A DNA stretch of 64,000 bases, taken from UBA10649 sp037130755 (GTDB lineage: Bacteria; Actinomycetota; Actinomycetes; S36-B12). The first letter of the stretch is position 1. The number at the start of each line of letters is the position of its first letter. This document shows positions 24,161 to 33,096 of the stretch, piece after piece. Location: the NCBI GenBank assembly GCA_037130755.1, contig JBAXSI010000006.1, positions 1-64,000 of the forward strand, in the 5' to 3' direction. The translations under genes were made by a program, and so were the position numbers. The notes below the pieces were generated by a model that saw nothing but the letters and a program-made list of their open reading frames with translations, was not told where the DNA came from and did no database searches.

Positions 24161-27100
24161 ATGTTCTCCTCCTCCGCGCAGCCGGCAGCCCAGGGGCTGT
24201 ACGACGGCCAGCACGAGCACGATGCCTGCGGCGTCGCCTTCGTGGCGACGCTGACCGGTGTGGGGTCGCACGACATCGTCGACAAGGCGCTCACCGCACT
24301 GCGCAATCTCGAGCACCGCGGCGCCTCGGGCGCCGAGCCCGACAGCGGCGATGGTGCCGGCATCCTCATCCAGATCCCCGACGCGTTCCTGCGCGAGGTG
24401 ACCGGTATGGCACTGCCGCCGGCCGGCCAGTATGCAACCGGTATCGGATTCCTGCCCAGTGACGCGGACGAGGCGAGCGCCGCACGCCTGGCTATCGATG
24501 CCATCGCGGCCGAGGAGCGGGTCCGTGTGCTCGGCTGGCGCGAGGTTCCGATCGATCCCTCGCTGGTCGGCGTCACTGCACGCAGCGTGATGCCCTCGTT
24601 CTGGCAGCTGATCGTGGCCGCCGACGTCGAGGGGATCGAAGGCGTCGAGCTCGATCGACGCGTCTTCCCGCTGCGCAAGCGCGTCGAGCACGAACTCGGC
24701 GTGTACTTCGCGTCGTTGTCGGCACGCACGATCGTCTACAAGGGGATGCTCACCACCAGCCAGCTCGAGCCGTTCTACCCGGAGTTGTCGGATCCGCGGC
24801 TGACGTCCGCCCTTGCGCTGGTGCACTCGCGGTTCTCCACCAACACGTTCCCCTCATGGCCCCTGGCCCACCCGTACCGCTACATCTCGCACAACGGCGA
24901 GATCAACACGGTGCGCGGTAACCGGAACTGGATGCAGGCCCGTGAGGCCATGCTCACGTCGAAGCTGATCTCCGGTGACATGACGCGGCTCTTCCCCATC
25001 TGCACGCAGGGCGGCAGCGACTCCGCATCGTTCGACGAGGCGCTGGAACTCCTGCACCTCGGTGGCCGGTCGCTTCCGCACTCGGTGCTGATGATGATCC
25101 CGGAGGCGTGGGAGAACAACCCCACCATGGACCCCGCGCGACGGGCGTTCTACGAGTACCACGCAACGTTCATGGAGCCGTGGGACGGACCGGCCAACGT
25201 CTGCTTCACCGACGGCACCCAGATCGGCGCGGTGCTCGACCGCAACGGACTTCGCCCTGGCCGCTTCTGGGTCACTGATGACGGCCTGGTCATCCTCGCG
25301 TCCGAGGCAGGCGTGCTCGACATCGACCCGGCCACGATCATTCGCAAGGGCCGGCTTCAGCCCGGGCTGATGTTCCTGGTCGACACCGCTGCGGGCCGCA
25401 TCATCGAGGACGACGAGATCAAGGCCGAGCTCGCCGCCGAACTGCCCTATGGCGAGTGGCTGCATGCCGGCCTCATCCATCTCGACGCATTGCCCGAGCG
25501 CGAGCACATCGTGCACACCGCATCGTCCGTTGCCCGCCGCCAGCAGACATTCGGCTACACCGAGGAGGAGCTGCGCGTCATCCTCGAGCCGATGGCGCGC
25601 ACGGGTGGCGAGCCGCTCGGGTCGATGGGCACCGACACGCCCATCGCCGTCCTGTCGGACCGGCCGCGGATGCTGTTCGACTACTTCTCACAGCTCTTCG
25701 CCCAGGTGACGAACCCACCGCTTGACGCGATCCGCGAAGAGATCGTCACATCGCTGTCGAGCATCATCGGACCCGAGGGGAACGTGCTTGAACCGACGCC
25801 GGCGCACTGCCGCCAGGTGGTCCTGCCCTTCCCGGTCATCGACAACGACGAGCTGTCCAAGGTCCTCCACATCAACGACGACGGCGATCAGCCGGGCTTC
25901 GCGGGCGTGCGGATCTCCGGTCTCTACCCGGTCGCCTACGGCGGCGAGGGCCTGGCCCGACGGCTGAAGGAGATCTTCCACGAGGTCGACGCCGTCATCA
26001 GGCAAGGCAAGCGGTTCATCGTCCTGTCGGACCGAGACAGCGATGCCCAGCACGCGGCCATCCCGTCGCTCCTGCTGTGCGCCGCGGTGCACCAGCACCT
26101 CGTGCGGACCAAGACGCGCACCATGGTCGGCCTGCTCGTGGAGGCCGGCGACGTCCGCGAGGTTCACCATGTGGCGCTCCTCGTCGGCTACGGCGCTGCC
26201 GCGATCAACCCGTACCTCGCCCTTGAGTCGGTCGAGGATCTCGTCCGTCGGGGCATCATCACCGACGTCTCGCCCGAGAAGGCCATGCGCAACATCGTGA
26301 AGTCGCTCGGCAAGGGCCTGCTCAAGGTGATGTCGAAGATGGGCGTCTCCACGGTCGCGTCGTATCGCGGCGCGCAGATATTCGAGGCGGTCGGACTGTC
26401 CCAGGGCGTCATCGACGCCTACTTCACAGGCACGGCGTCCAAGCTCGGGGGAGTCAGCCTCGACGTCATCGCCGAGGAGGTGGCGCAGCGCCACCGTGTC
26501 GCCTACCCGCCGTCGGGCATCGCTCCTGCGCACCGTCGCCTCAACGTCGGCGGTGAGTACCAGTGGCGTCGCGAGGGCGAGCCGCACCTGTTCGATCCGG
26601 AGACGGTGTTCCGCCTCCAGCACGCGACGCGCAACAAGCGGTTCGACGTGTTCCGGCAGTACACCTCGCGCGTCAACGAGCAGTCCGAGCGGCTGATGAC
26701 CCTGCGCGGTCTGTTCCGATTCAAGGCCGAAGGCCGCAGTCCCATCCCGATCGACGAGGTCGAGCCCATCGAGTCGATCCTCAAGCGGTTCTCCACCGGC
26801 GCGATGTCCTACGGATCCATCTCGCAGGAGGCCCACGAGACGCTGGCGATCGCGATGAACCGCATCGGTGCGAAGTCGAACACCGGCGAGGGCGGCGAGG
26901 ATCCCGAGCGCTTCGTGCCGCTGCCGAACGGCGACTCCAAGCGGTCGGCGATCAAGCAGGTCGCGTCCGGTCGGTTCGGCGTCACCAGCGAGTACCTCGT
27001 CAACGCCGACGACATCCAGATCAAGATGGCGCAGGGAGCCAAGCCTGGCGAGGGCGGTCAGCTTCCCGGTCACAAGGTCTACCCGTGGATCGCGAAGACC

Positions 27101-28696
27101 CGCCACTCGACGCCGGGCGTCGGACTGATCTCACCGCCACCGCACCACGACATCTACTCGATCGAGGATCTCGCGCAGTTGATCCACGACCTGAAGAACG
27201 CCAATCCGAGGGCCCGCGTGCACGTCAAACTCGTCAGCGAGGTCGGTGTCGGAACCGTCGCCGCCGGCGTCGCGAAAGCGCATGCCGACGTGATCCTCAT
27301 CTCGGGCCACGATGGCGGGACGGGTGCGTCGCCGCTGACGTCGCTGAAGCACGCCGGAGCGCCGTGGGAGCTCGGCCTGGCGGAGGCCCAGCAGACGCTC
27401 ATCTTGAACCGGCTGCGTGATCGCGTGGTGGTGCAGACCGACGGCCAGCTCAAGACCGGCCGCGATGTTCTCATCGCCGCCCTGCTCGGTGCCGAGGAGT
27501 TCGGCTTCGCCACGGCCCCGCTGGTGGTGATGGGCTGCGTGATGATGCGCGTCTGCCATCTGGATACCTGCCCGGTCGGCGTGGCGACCCAGAACCCGGA
27601 GCTGCGCGAGCGCTTCTCGGGCAAGCCGGAGTTCATCGAGACGTTCTTCGAGTACATCGCCGAGGAGGTTCGCGAGCTGCTCGCCGAGCTGGGCGTCCGC
27701 TCCCTCGACGAGGTGATCGGCCATGCCGAGCTGCTCGACGTCGAGCGCGCGGTTGACCATTGGAAGGCGGAGGGACTCGACCTGACGCCGATTCTGCACG
27801 TGCCGTTCGTCGATGAGTCGACGCCGCGACGCTGCACGACTACGCAGGATCACGGACTCGACAAGGCGCTGGACCAGGAGCTCATCGAGCTGTGTCGTCC
27901 GGCACTCGAGACCGGTGAGCCCGTGCGCGCCCAGCTGGCGATCCGCAACGTGAACCGCACGGTCGGCACGATGCTCGGCTCGGAGGTCACTCGGCGCTAC
28001 GGAGGCGACGGCCTGCCGGACGAGACCATCGACCTCACTTTCGTGGGTTCGGCCGGGCAGTCGTTCGGCGCGTTCCTGCCGACGGGCATCACGTTGCGGC
28101 TCGAAGGCGACGGGAACGACTACATCGGCAAGGGCCTGTCCGGCGGGCGCCTCGTGGTCCGGCCGCACCGGGCCGCGCGCTTCGTCGCGCAGGACAACAT
28201 CATCGCCGGCAACGTCATCGGCTACGGCGCCACGTCGGGTGAGCTGTTCATCCGCGGCCGGGTGGGGGAGCGGTTCTGTGTGCGGAACTCCGGCGCGACG
28301 GCTGTCGTCGAGGGAGTGGGCGACCACGCACTGGAGTACATGACCGGTGGCGTGGTGGCGATCCTGGGTCGGACCGGACGCAACCTCGGGGCGGGCATGT
28401 CCGGCGGTGTCGGGTTCGTCCTCGATCTCGACCTCGGCAAGGTGAACCCCGAGATGGTCGATCTCGATCCACTCGATATCGATGACGTGGAACTGTTGCA
28501 GACGCTGATCCGCAGGCACGTCGAGGAGACCGAGTCCGCAGGTGCAGCGGCCCTCCTTGCCGACTGGGCGTCCGCGGCAGCGCGGTTCACGAAGGTCATG
28601 CCGAAGGACTACAAGCGGGTGCTCAGGCTTCGAGCCGAGGCCGAGCAGAAGGGTGCAGATCCGATGGTTGCGGTCATGGGAGGACTCGGTGGCTGA
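24161..28696 (+). CDS. gltB: Glutamate synthase (NADPH) large subunit
   Basis: Transfers the amide of glutamine to 2-oxoglutarate, giving two glutamates. 1511 aa. The N-terminal Ntn glutaminase nucleophile is Cys23 in HDACGVAF, after a 22-residue propeptide. The central domain is followed by the FMN-binding synthase domain (GEGGEDPERF, SGHDGGTGASPLTSLKHAG). The 3Fe-4S cluster is C-x5-C-x4-C at residues 1126/1132/1137. The C-terminal glycine-rich beta-helix (GxxxG repeats) is complete. It overlaps gltD by 8 nt. Confidence 0.97.
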   Translation: MFSSSAQPAAQGLYDGQHEHDACGVAFVATLTGVGSHDIVDKALTALRNLEHRGASGAEPDSGDGAGILIQIPDAFLREVTGMALPPAGQYATGIGFLPSDADEASAARLAIDAIAAEERVRVLGWREVPIDPSLVGVTARSVMPSFWQLIVAADVEGIEGVELDRRVFPLRKRVEHELGVYFASLSARTIVYKGMLTTSQLEPFYPELSDPRLTSALALVHSRFSTNTFPSWPLAHPYRYISHNGEINTVRGNRNWMQAREAMLTSKLISGDMTRLFPICTQGGSDSASFDEALELLHLGGRSLPHSVLMMIPEAWENNPTMDPARRAFYEYHATFMEPWDGPANVCFTDGTQIGAVLDRNGLRPGRFWVTDDGLVILASEAGVLDIDPATIIRKGRLQPGLMFLVDTAAGRIIEDDEIKAELAAELPYGEWLHAGLIHLDALPEREHIVHTASSVARRQQTFGYTEEELRVILEPMARTGGEPLGSMGTDTPIAVLSDRPRMLFDYFSQLFAQVTNPPLDAIREEIVTSLSSIIGPEGNVLEPTPAHCRQVVLPFPVIDNDELSKVLHINDDGDQPGFAGVRISGLYPVAYGGEGLARRLKEIFHEVDAVIRQGKRFIVLSDRDSDAQHAAIPSLLLCAAVHQHLVRTKTRTMVGLLVEAGDVREVHHVALLVGYGAAAINPYLALESVEDLVRRGIITDVSPEKAMRNIVKSLGKGLLKVMSKMGVSTVASYRGAQIFEAVGLSQGVIDAYFTGTASKLGGVSLDVIAEEVAQRHRVAYPPSGIAPAHRRLNVGGEYQWRREGEPHLFDPETVFRLQHATRNKRFDVFRQYTSRVNEQSERLMTLRGLFRFKAEGRSPIPIDEVEPIESILKRFSTGAMSYGSISQEAHETLAIAMNRIGAKSNTGEGGEDPERFVPLPNGDSKRSAIKQVASGRFGVTSEYLVNADDIQIKMAQGAKPGEGGQLPGHKVYPWIAKTRHSTPGVGLISPPPHHDIYSIEDLAQLIHDLKNANPRARVHVKLVSEVGVGTVAAGVAKAHADVILISGHDGGTGASPLTSLKHAGAPWELGLAEAQQTLILNRLRDRVVVQTDGQLKTGRDVLIAALLGAEEFGFATAPLVVMGCVMMRVCHLDTCPVGVATQNPELRERFSGKPEFIETFFEYIAEEVRELLAELGVRSLDEVIGHAELLDVERAVDHWKAEGLDLTPILHVPFVDESTPRRCTTTQDHGLDKALDQELIELCRPALETGEPVRAQLAIRNVNRTVGTMLGSEVTRRYGGDGLPDETIDLTFVGSAGQSFGAFLPTGITLRLEGDGNDYIGKGLSGGRLVVRPHRAARFVAQDNIIAGNVIGYGATSGELFIRGRVGERFCVRNSGATAVVEGVGDHALEYMTGGVVAILGRTGRNLGAGMSGGVGFVLDLDLGKVNPEMVDLDPLDIDDVELLQTLIRRHVEETESAGAAALLADWASAAARFTKVMPKDYKRVLRLRAEAEQKGADPMVAVMGGLGG

Positions 28697-30143
28697 TCCG
28701 AAGGGGTTTCTCACCACGGGGCGCGAGGTTCCGACGCGTCGTCCCGTCGATGTCAGGCTGCGCGACTGGCGCGAGGTCTACGAGCCGTTCCCGGCCGACC
28801 ATCTGGAGAAGCAGGCCGGTCGATGCATGGACTGCGGCATCCCGTTCTGCCACAACGGCTGCCCGCTCGGGAACCTCATCCCTGAGTGGAACTCGCTGGT
28901 GTGGAAGCACGACTGGCGCGATGCGATCGAGCGTCTGCACGCGACCAACAACTTCCCCGAGTTCACCGGTCGGCTCTGCCCGGCACCGTGCGAGACCGCA
29001 TGCGTGCTGGGGATCAATGCGGACCCGGTCACGATCAAGCAGGTCGAGGTCTCGATCATCGACCGCGCGTGGGACGAGGGCTGGGTGGCGCCCCAGGTGC
29101 CGTCGCGGCTGAGCGGCAAGACCGTTGCGGTCGTCGGCTCCGGGCCGGCGGGTCTTGCGGCCGCGCAGCAGTTGGCCCGTGCCGGCCACACCGTCGCGGT
29201 GTTCGAGCGTGCGGACCGCATCGGTGGACTGCTGCGCTACGGCATCCCCGAGTTCAAGATGGAGAAGCGTCATCTTGACCGTCGGCTGGCCCAGATGGAG
29301 GCCGAGGGCGTGAAGTTCCGTGCCGGCGTCGAGATCGGGATCGACATCACAGCTGACGACCTGCGCAATCGCTACGACGCCGTGGTGATCGCTGTCGGGG
29401 CCACCAAGTGGCGTGACCTGCCGGTGCCTGGGCGCGAGCTGGCCGGCGTCTACCAGGCCATGGAGTACCTGCCCCTGTCCAATCGCGTGCAGGAGGGCGA
29501 CGTCGACGCCTCGCCGATCGACGTGCAGGGCAAGCACGTCGTGATCATCGGTGGCGGTGACACCGGAGCGGACTGTCTCGGCACCGCGCACCGGCAGGGC
29601 GCGGCCTCGGTGACCCAGCTGGAGATCCTGCCAACGCCGCCGTCGATCCGGCCGGACTCACAGCCGTGGCCCACCTACCCGATGACCTATCGCGTCTCCA
29701 GTGCCCATGAGGAGGGCGGCGAGCGCCTGTTCTCGGTGTCGACCGAGCGGTTCGTCGACGACGGCACCGGGCGGGTGCGCGCCCTGCAACTGGTCGAGGT
29801 CGAGGCCCACGAGGGCGGCTTCCGGCCCAAGGAGGGCACCAGCCGGGAGATCCCGGCGGACTTCGTCTTCCTCGCCATGGGCTTCGTCGGCCCCGAGTCC
29901 GCCAGCTTGACCGACCAACTCGGGATCTCCCTCACCGACCGCGGCGTGTTCCACCGGGACGCCCAGTACCGCAGCGACGTCCGAGGCGTCTTCGTGGCCG
30001 GCGACGCCGGCCGTGGCCAGTCCTTGATTGTCTGGGCGATCGCGGAGGGCCGGGCAGCGGCCGCCGCGGTCGATGAGTACCTCATGGGCTCGACCAACCT
30101 GCCCGCCCCGATACCGTCGACGGCGCGCCAACTGCTCGTCTGA
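28689..30143 (+). CDS. gltD: Glutamate synthase (NADPH) small subunit
   Basis: Passes electrons from NADPH through FAD and iron-sulfur clusters to GltB. 484 aa. The N-terminal cluster-binding region has CMDCGIPFCHNGCPLGN and CPAPCETAC. The FAD site is VVGSGPAGLAAAQQLARAG and the NADPH site VIIGGGDTGADC. GTG 28689 is chosen because it gives the normal VADPKGFLTTGRE N-terminus and overlaps the gltB end by 8 nt. Confidence 0.96.
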   Translation: MADPKGFLTTGREVPTRRPVDVRLRDWREVYEPFPADHLEKQAGRCMDCGIPFCHNGCPLGNLIPEWNSLVWKHDWRDAIERLHATNNFPEFTGRLCPAPCETACVLGINADPVTIKQVEVSIIDRAWDEGWVAPQVPSRLSGKTVAVVGSGPAGLAAAQQLARAGHTVAVFERADRIGGLLRYGIPEFKMEKRHLDRRLAQMEAEGVKFRAGVEIGIDITADDLRNRYDAVVIAVGATKWRDLPVPGRELAGVYQAMEYLPLSNRVQEGDVDASPIDVQGKHVVIIGGGDTGADCLGTAHRQGAASVTQLEILPTPPSIRPDSQPWPTYPMTYRVSSAHEEGGERLFSVSTERFVDDGTGRVRALQLVEVEAHEGGFRPKEGTSREIPADFVFLAMGFVGPESASLTDQLGISLTDRGVFHRDAQYRSDVRGVFVAGDAGRGQSLIVWAIAEGRAAAAAVDEYLMGSTNLPAPIPSTARQLLV

Positions 30144-30168
30144 CAATGTAATCGTTTACCGCTAAGGT
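30140..30168 (+). promoter_or_regulatory. Promoter CTGACA-N17-TAAGGT for leaderless pyk
   Basis: CTGACA (30140-30145) and TAAGGT (30163-30168) are spaced 17 nt, with the -10 ending 7 nt before ATG 30176. It is the best promoter match in the window. The -35 begins inside the gltD stop codon. Confidence 0.7.
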
Positions 30169-30175
30169 TCCCCTC

Positions 30176-31609
30176 ATGCGCCGTGCCAAGATCGTTGCCA
30201 CCCTCGGCCCCGCGACCAGTTCTCTGGACGCCATTCGAGGGCTGGTGGCAGCCGGGATGGACGTGGCCCGGCTGAACCTGTCCCATGGCAATCACGATGA
30301 CCACCTGGACGTCTACAAGTACGTCAGGATCGCCGCCGACGAGGCGGGCCGCGGCGTCGGGATCCTCGTGGACCTCCAGGGTCCCAAGATCCGGCTGGGC
30401 CGGTTCGCGGGCGGTCCGGTGCTTCTGGAGAACGGTGCGGAGTTCATCGTCACCACCGAGGACGTCCCGGGCGACCAGCACATGGTCTCGACCACTCACT
30501 CGGGGCTGCCGGGCGACGTCACGCCGGGGGACCTGGTCCTCGTCGACGATGGCCGCATCGAATTGAAGGTCACCAAGGTCGACGGACCCCGCGTCCACAC
30601 CGTCGTGGTCGAGGGCGGCCGCGTCTCCGACAACAAGGGCTTCAACCTGCCCGGGGTGGCGGTCAGCGTTCCCGCCTTGTCCGAGAAGGACCGAGATGAC
30701 CTGCGCTGGGCACTGCGCAACGGCGCCGACATCATCGCCCTGTCGTTCGTCCGCAACGCCGGCGACATCGCCGACGTCCACGACATCATGGAGGAGGAGG
30801 GTATCCGCCTCCCCGTTCTGGCCAAGGTCGAGAAGCCGCAGGCGGTCGACAACCTCGAGGAGATCATCGCGGCGTTCGACGGCGTGATGGTTGCCCGCGG
30901 CGACCTCGGCGTCGAGCTCCCGCTCGAGGCCGTGCCGCTGGTGCAAAAGCGCGCTGTCCACCTGTGTCGCGAGGCCGGCAAGCCGGTCATCGTCGCCACT
31001 CAGATGCTGGACTCGATGGCCGTCTCGAACCGCCCGACGCGTGCCGAGGCGAGCGACGTCGCCAACGCGATCCTCGACGGTGCCGACGCGCTCATGCTTT
31101 CGGGTGAGACCAGCGTGGGACACCACCCCAGTCACGTCGTCGAGACGATGGGCCGCATCATCGAGCACGTCGAGGAGATGGCGCTGCATGAATTGCCGCC
31201 CCTCTCGGACCCCTGGACCGGCTCGACGGCCCGCTCGCTCACGCATGCTGCGGTCGACGTCGCCAACGGTGTCCACGCGACGCACCTGATCGCCTTCACC
31301 GAGACCGGCTCGTCGGCGCGCCTCGTGTCGCGCTGGCGCTCGAAGACGCCGCTGCTTGCCTTCACTCCCAACCCGCGCGTGCGCAGTCAGCTTGCCCTCG
31401 TCTGGGGAGTCGAGACCTTCCTCGTTCCGCAGGTCCAGCACACCGACGACATGGTCGTGCAGGTCGACAAGGCGCTGCTGGACATCGGCCGCGCGACGTA
31501 CGGCGATCGTGTCGTCATCGTCGCCGGCGTTCCGCCCGGAATCCCCGGCACTACCAACGGTTTGCGCGTCCACAAGATGGGCAGCGCGGGGCCTGGCGGC
31601 GGCGTCTGA
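30176..31609 (+). CDS. pyk: Pyruvate kinase
   Basis: Last step of glycolysis, phosphoenolpyruvate plus ADP to pyruvate plus ATP. 477 aa, standard bacterial length without the extra C-terminal domain. Landmarks are KIVATLGPAT, DLQGPKIRLG, LAKVEKPQAVDNLEEI, MVARGDLGVE, ATQMLDSM and LSGETSVG. The start is fixed by the promoter at leaderless spacing. Confidence 0.97.
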   Translation: MRRAKIVATLGPATSSLDAIRGLVAAGMDVARLNLSHGNHDDHLDVYKYVRIAADEAGRGVGILVDLQGPKIRLGRFAGGPVLLENGAEFIVTTEDVPGDQHMVSTTHSGLPGDVTPGDLVLVDDGRIELKVTKVDGPRVHTVVVEGGRVSDNKGFNLPGVAVSVPALSEKDRDDLRWALRNGADIIALSFVRNAGDIADVHDIMEEEGIRLPVLAKVEKPQAVDNLEEIIAAFDGVMVARGDLGVELPLEAVPLVQKRAVHLCREAGKPVIVATQMLDSMAVSNRPTRAEASDVANAILDGADALMLSGETSVGHHPSHVVETMGRIIEHVEEMALHELPPLSDPWTGSTARSLTHAAVDVANGVHATHLIAFTETGSSARLVSRWRSKTPLLAFTPNPRVRSQLALVWGVETFLVPQVQHTDDMVVQVDKALLDIGRATYGDRVVIVAGVPPGIPGTTNGLRVHKMGSAGPGGGV

Positions 31610-31636
31610 CGCAGGTCGACTGTCAGACCCCCTTCG

Positions 31637-31642
31637 TAGTGT
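31637..31642 (+). promoter_or_regulatory. -10 hexamer TAGTGT for the DUF222/HNH gene
   Basis: TAGTGT ends 6 nt before ATG 31649, again the leaderless arrangement. No good -35 is present. Confidence 0.45.
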
Positions 31643-31648
31643 GGGGTC

Positions 31649-33040
31649 ATGTCGATCGATCACGCCTCGCCCGCCGCCGACGCGGCACTGGCGGAGTGGG
31701 AGTGGGAAGTGGTGCTCTCGGCGCCGCCTTCGCTGCTCGATGCGGACCCTGCGACGTTGACACTGACGGGCCAACTCGACTTCCTGGCCGAGGTCCAGCG
31801 GCAGCGCTCATGGCTAGCGAGCCTTGAGTCACGCGCGCTCGTGGCCATCGCTGGCGGTGAGCCGCAGACGCGAGAGGTCACCGTGTCAGGCGGGGTATCA
31901 GTGGAGATCATCGACGAGCGCATCGACCTCGTCGCGGCCGCCCTTCGGCGGTCCGCGCTGACCGTACGTCGTCAGGTCCACCGGGCCCGCCTCATGCGCC
32001 GCGGACTTGCCGCTACTCGGGCCGCACTCGAAACCGGCTCGATCTCACCGGAGCACGCCGATGTGATCGCGCGCGCAGCCGAGGGCATCGAGCCAGGGCT
32101 GCTCGCGGACTTCGAGAGTCGGGTGCTCGCCAAGGCCCACCTGCTCACTTCGGCCGAGACGGCCGCCTTCGCACGGCGCGTCCGGGCGCGGGTCGACGCC
32201 GCCGGCGAGGAACGGCGTCGGCAGGCAGCCCGTCGGCATGTCGATGTGCGCGTCTGGGCTGAGGACGACGGCCTCGCCTGTCTGGTGGCCCGTCTCCCGC
32301 TCACCGATGCCTCGCGGATTCACGCTGCGATCGAGGCCGGCGCCCGCCGCGTGGAAGCGCCGTGCGATGCCTCGCTGGGGGAGCGACGTGTGGCCGCGCT
32401 CGTCAGAGCGGTCTGCAGCGATCCCGGTGACCAGGCGTCGTCGGCCGTGCGGGCCGAGATCGGCGTGACCGTCGATCTCGCCACGATGCTCGGACTCAGT
32501 GACGACCCGGTGCTCATCACACTGGGGTCGGGTCCCGCTGAGCCGGCCACCGCGGCGGCACTTCACGACCTGCTTGCTGACCCAGAGGTCCCCGTGGCAC
32601 TTCGCCGGCTGGTCACCGACCCGATGACCGGTGAACTCCTCGACCGAGGCCGGGCGAGCTACCGGGTGACCGACGCCTTGCGCTCCTTCCTCGTGGCTCG
32701 CGATGGCACCTGCCGATTCCCCGGGTGCATGCGGCGCGCGACGGCCTGCGAGATCGATCACGCAGTGTCGTGGGACCGCGGTGGTTCGACCGATCGAGCG
32801 AACCTCGGGCCACTATGCATTCGCCATCACCTGCTCAAGACGCACGCCGGCTGGACCTTCCATGCGGCGCGGCCGGATGGGGCGACCGAGTGGCTCGGTC
32901 CCGACGGTCGGGAGTACGTCTCTCATCAGCTCGACCGCTTGCTTGCCCGCTGGGGCCGGTCCGAAAGCGCACACCGTCCACCGACAGGTCGTGTCATCCG
33001 GAGTAGGCCGCGTGGCAGCCCAGACCCGCCACCCTTCTGA
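31649..33040 (+). CDS. DUF222 / HNH endonuclease domain protein (13E12-repeat type)
   Basis: 463 aa. The first ~300 residues are the alanine/arginine-rich helical DUF222 region. The C-terminal HNH nuclease domain (about residues 350-410) has CRFPGCMRRATACEIDHAVS followed by WDRGGSTDRANLGPLCIRHH, with the Cys pair and His/Asn residues expected of the fold. This family is multi-copy in many actinobacteria (REP13E12 family in mycobacteria) and is suspected to be selfish or mobile. No flanking repeats were seen. Function uncertain. Confidence 0.88.
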   Translation: MSIDHASPAADAALAEWEWEVVLSAPPSLLDADPATLTLTGQLDFLAEVQRQRSWLASLESRALVAIAGGEPQTREVTVSGGVSVEIIDERIDLVAAALRRSALTVRRQVHRARLMRRGLAATRAALETGSISPEHADVIARAAEGIEPGLLADFESRVLAKAHLLTSAETAAFARRVRARVDAAGEERRRQAARRHVDVRVWAEDDGLACLVARLPLTDASRIHAAIEAGARRVEAPCDASLGERRVAALVRAVCSDPGDQASSAVRAEIGVTVDLATMLGLSDDPVLITLGSGPAEPATAAALHDLLADPEVPVALRRLVTDPMTGELLDRGRASYRVTDALRSFLVARDGTCRFPGCMRRATACEIDHAVSWDRGGSTDRANLGPLCIRHHLLKTHAGWTFHAARPDGATEWLGPDGREYVSHQLDRLLARWGRSESAHRPPTGRVIRSRPRGSPDPPPF

Positions 33041-33084
33041 CGCACCACCCTTCTTCCCCGTCAGCCTCCGGACCGGCCTCCTGC

Positions 33085-33090
33085 CAGACT
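33085..33090 (+). promoter_or_regulatory. -10-like hexamer CAGACT for the P-type ATPase gene
   Basis: CAGACT ends 6 nt before GTG 33097 and matches the NANNNT leaderless pattern. No Shine-Dalgarno is visible. Confidence 0.4.
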
Positions 33091-33096
33091 CTGGGC

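Noticed and set aside
24154..24462. ATG just upstream of gltB in another frame
   Set aside because: Its frame is a shadow of the gltB N-terminus, while ATG 24161 gives the conserved Cys23 glutaminase site.
27131..28717. Long antisense frame over gltB
   Set aside because: Shadow of the gltB synthase domain, which is clearly coding on the plus strand.
31649..33040. DUF222/HNH gene as an insertion sequence or homing element
   Set aside because: No terminal inverted repeats, target-site duplication or intron/intein boundaries were visible around it.
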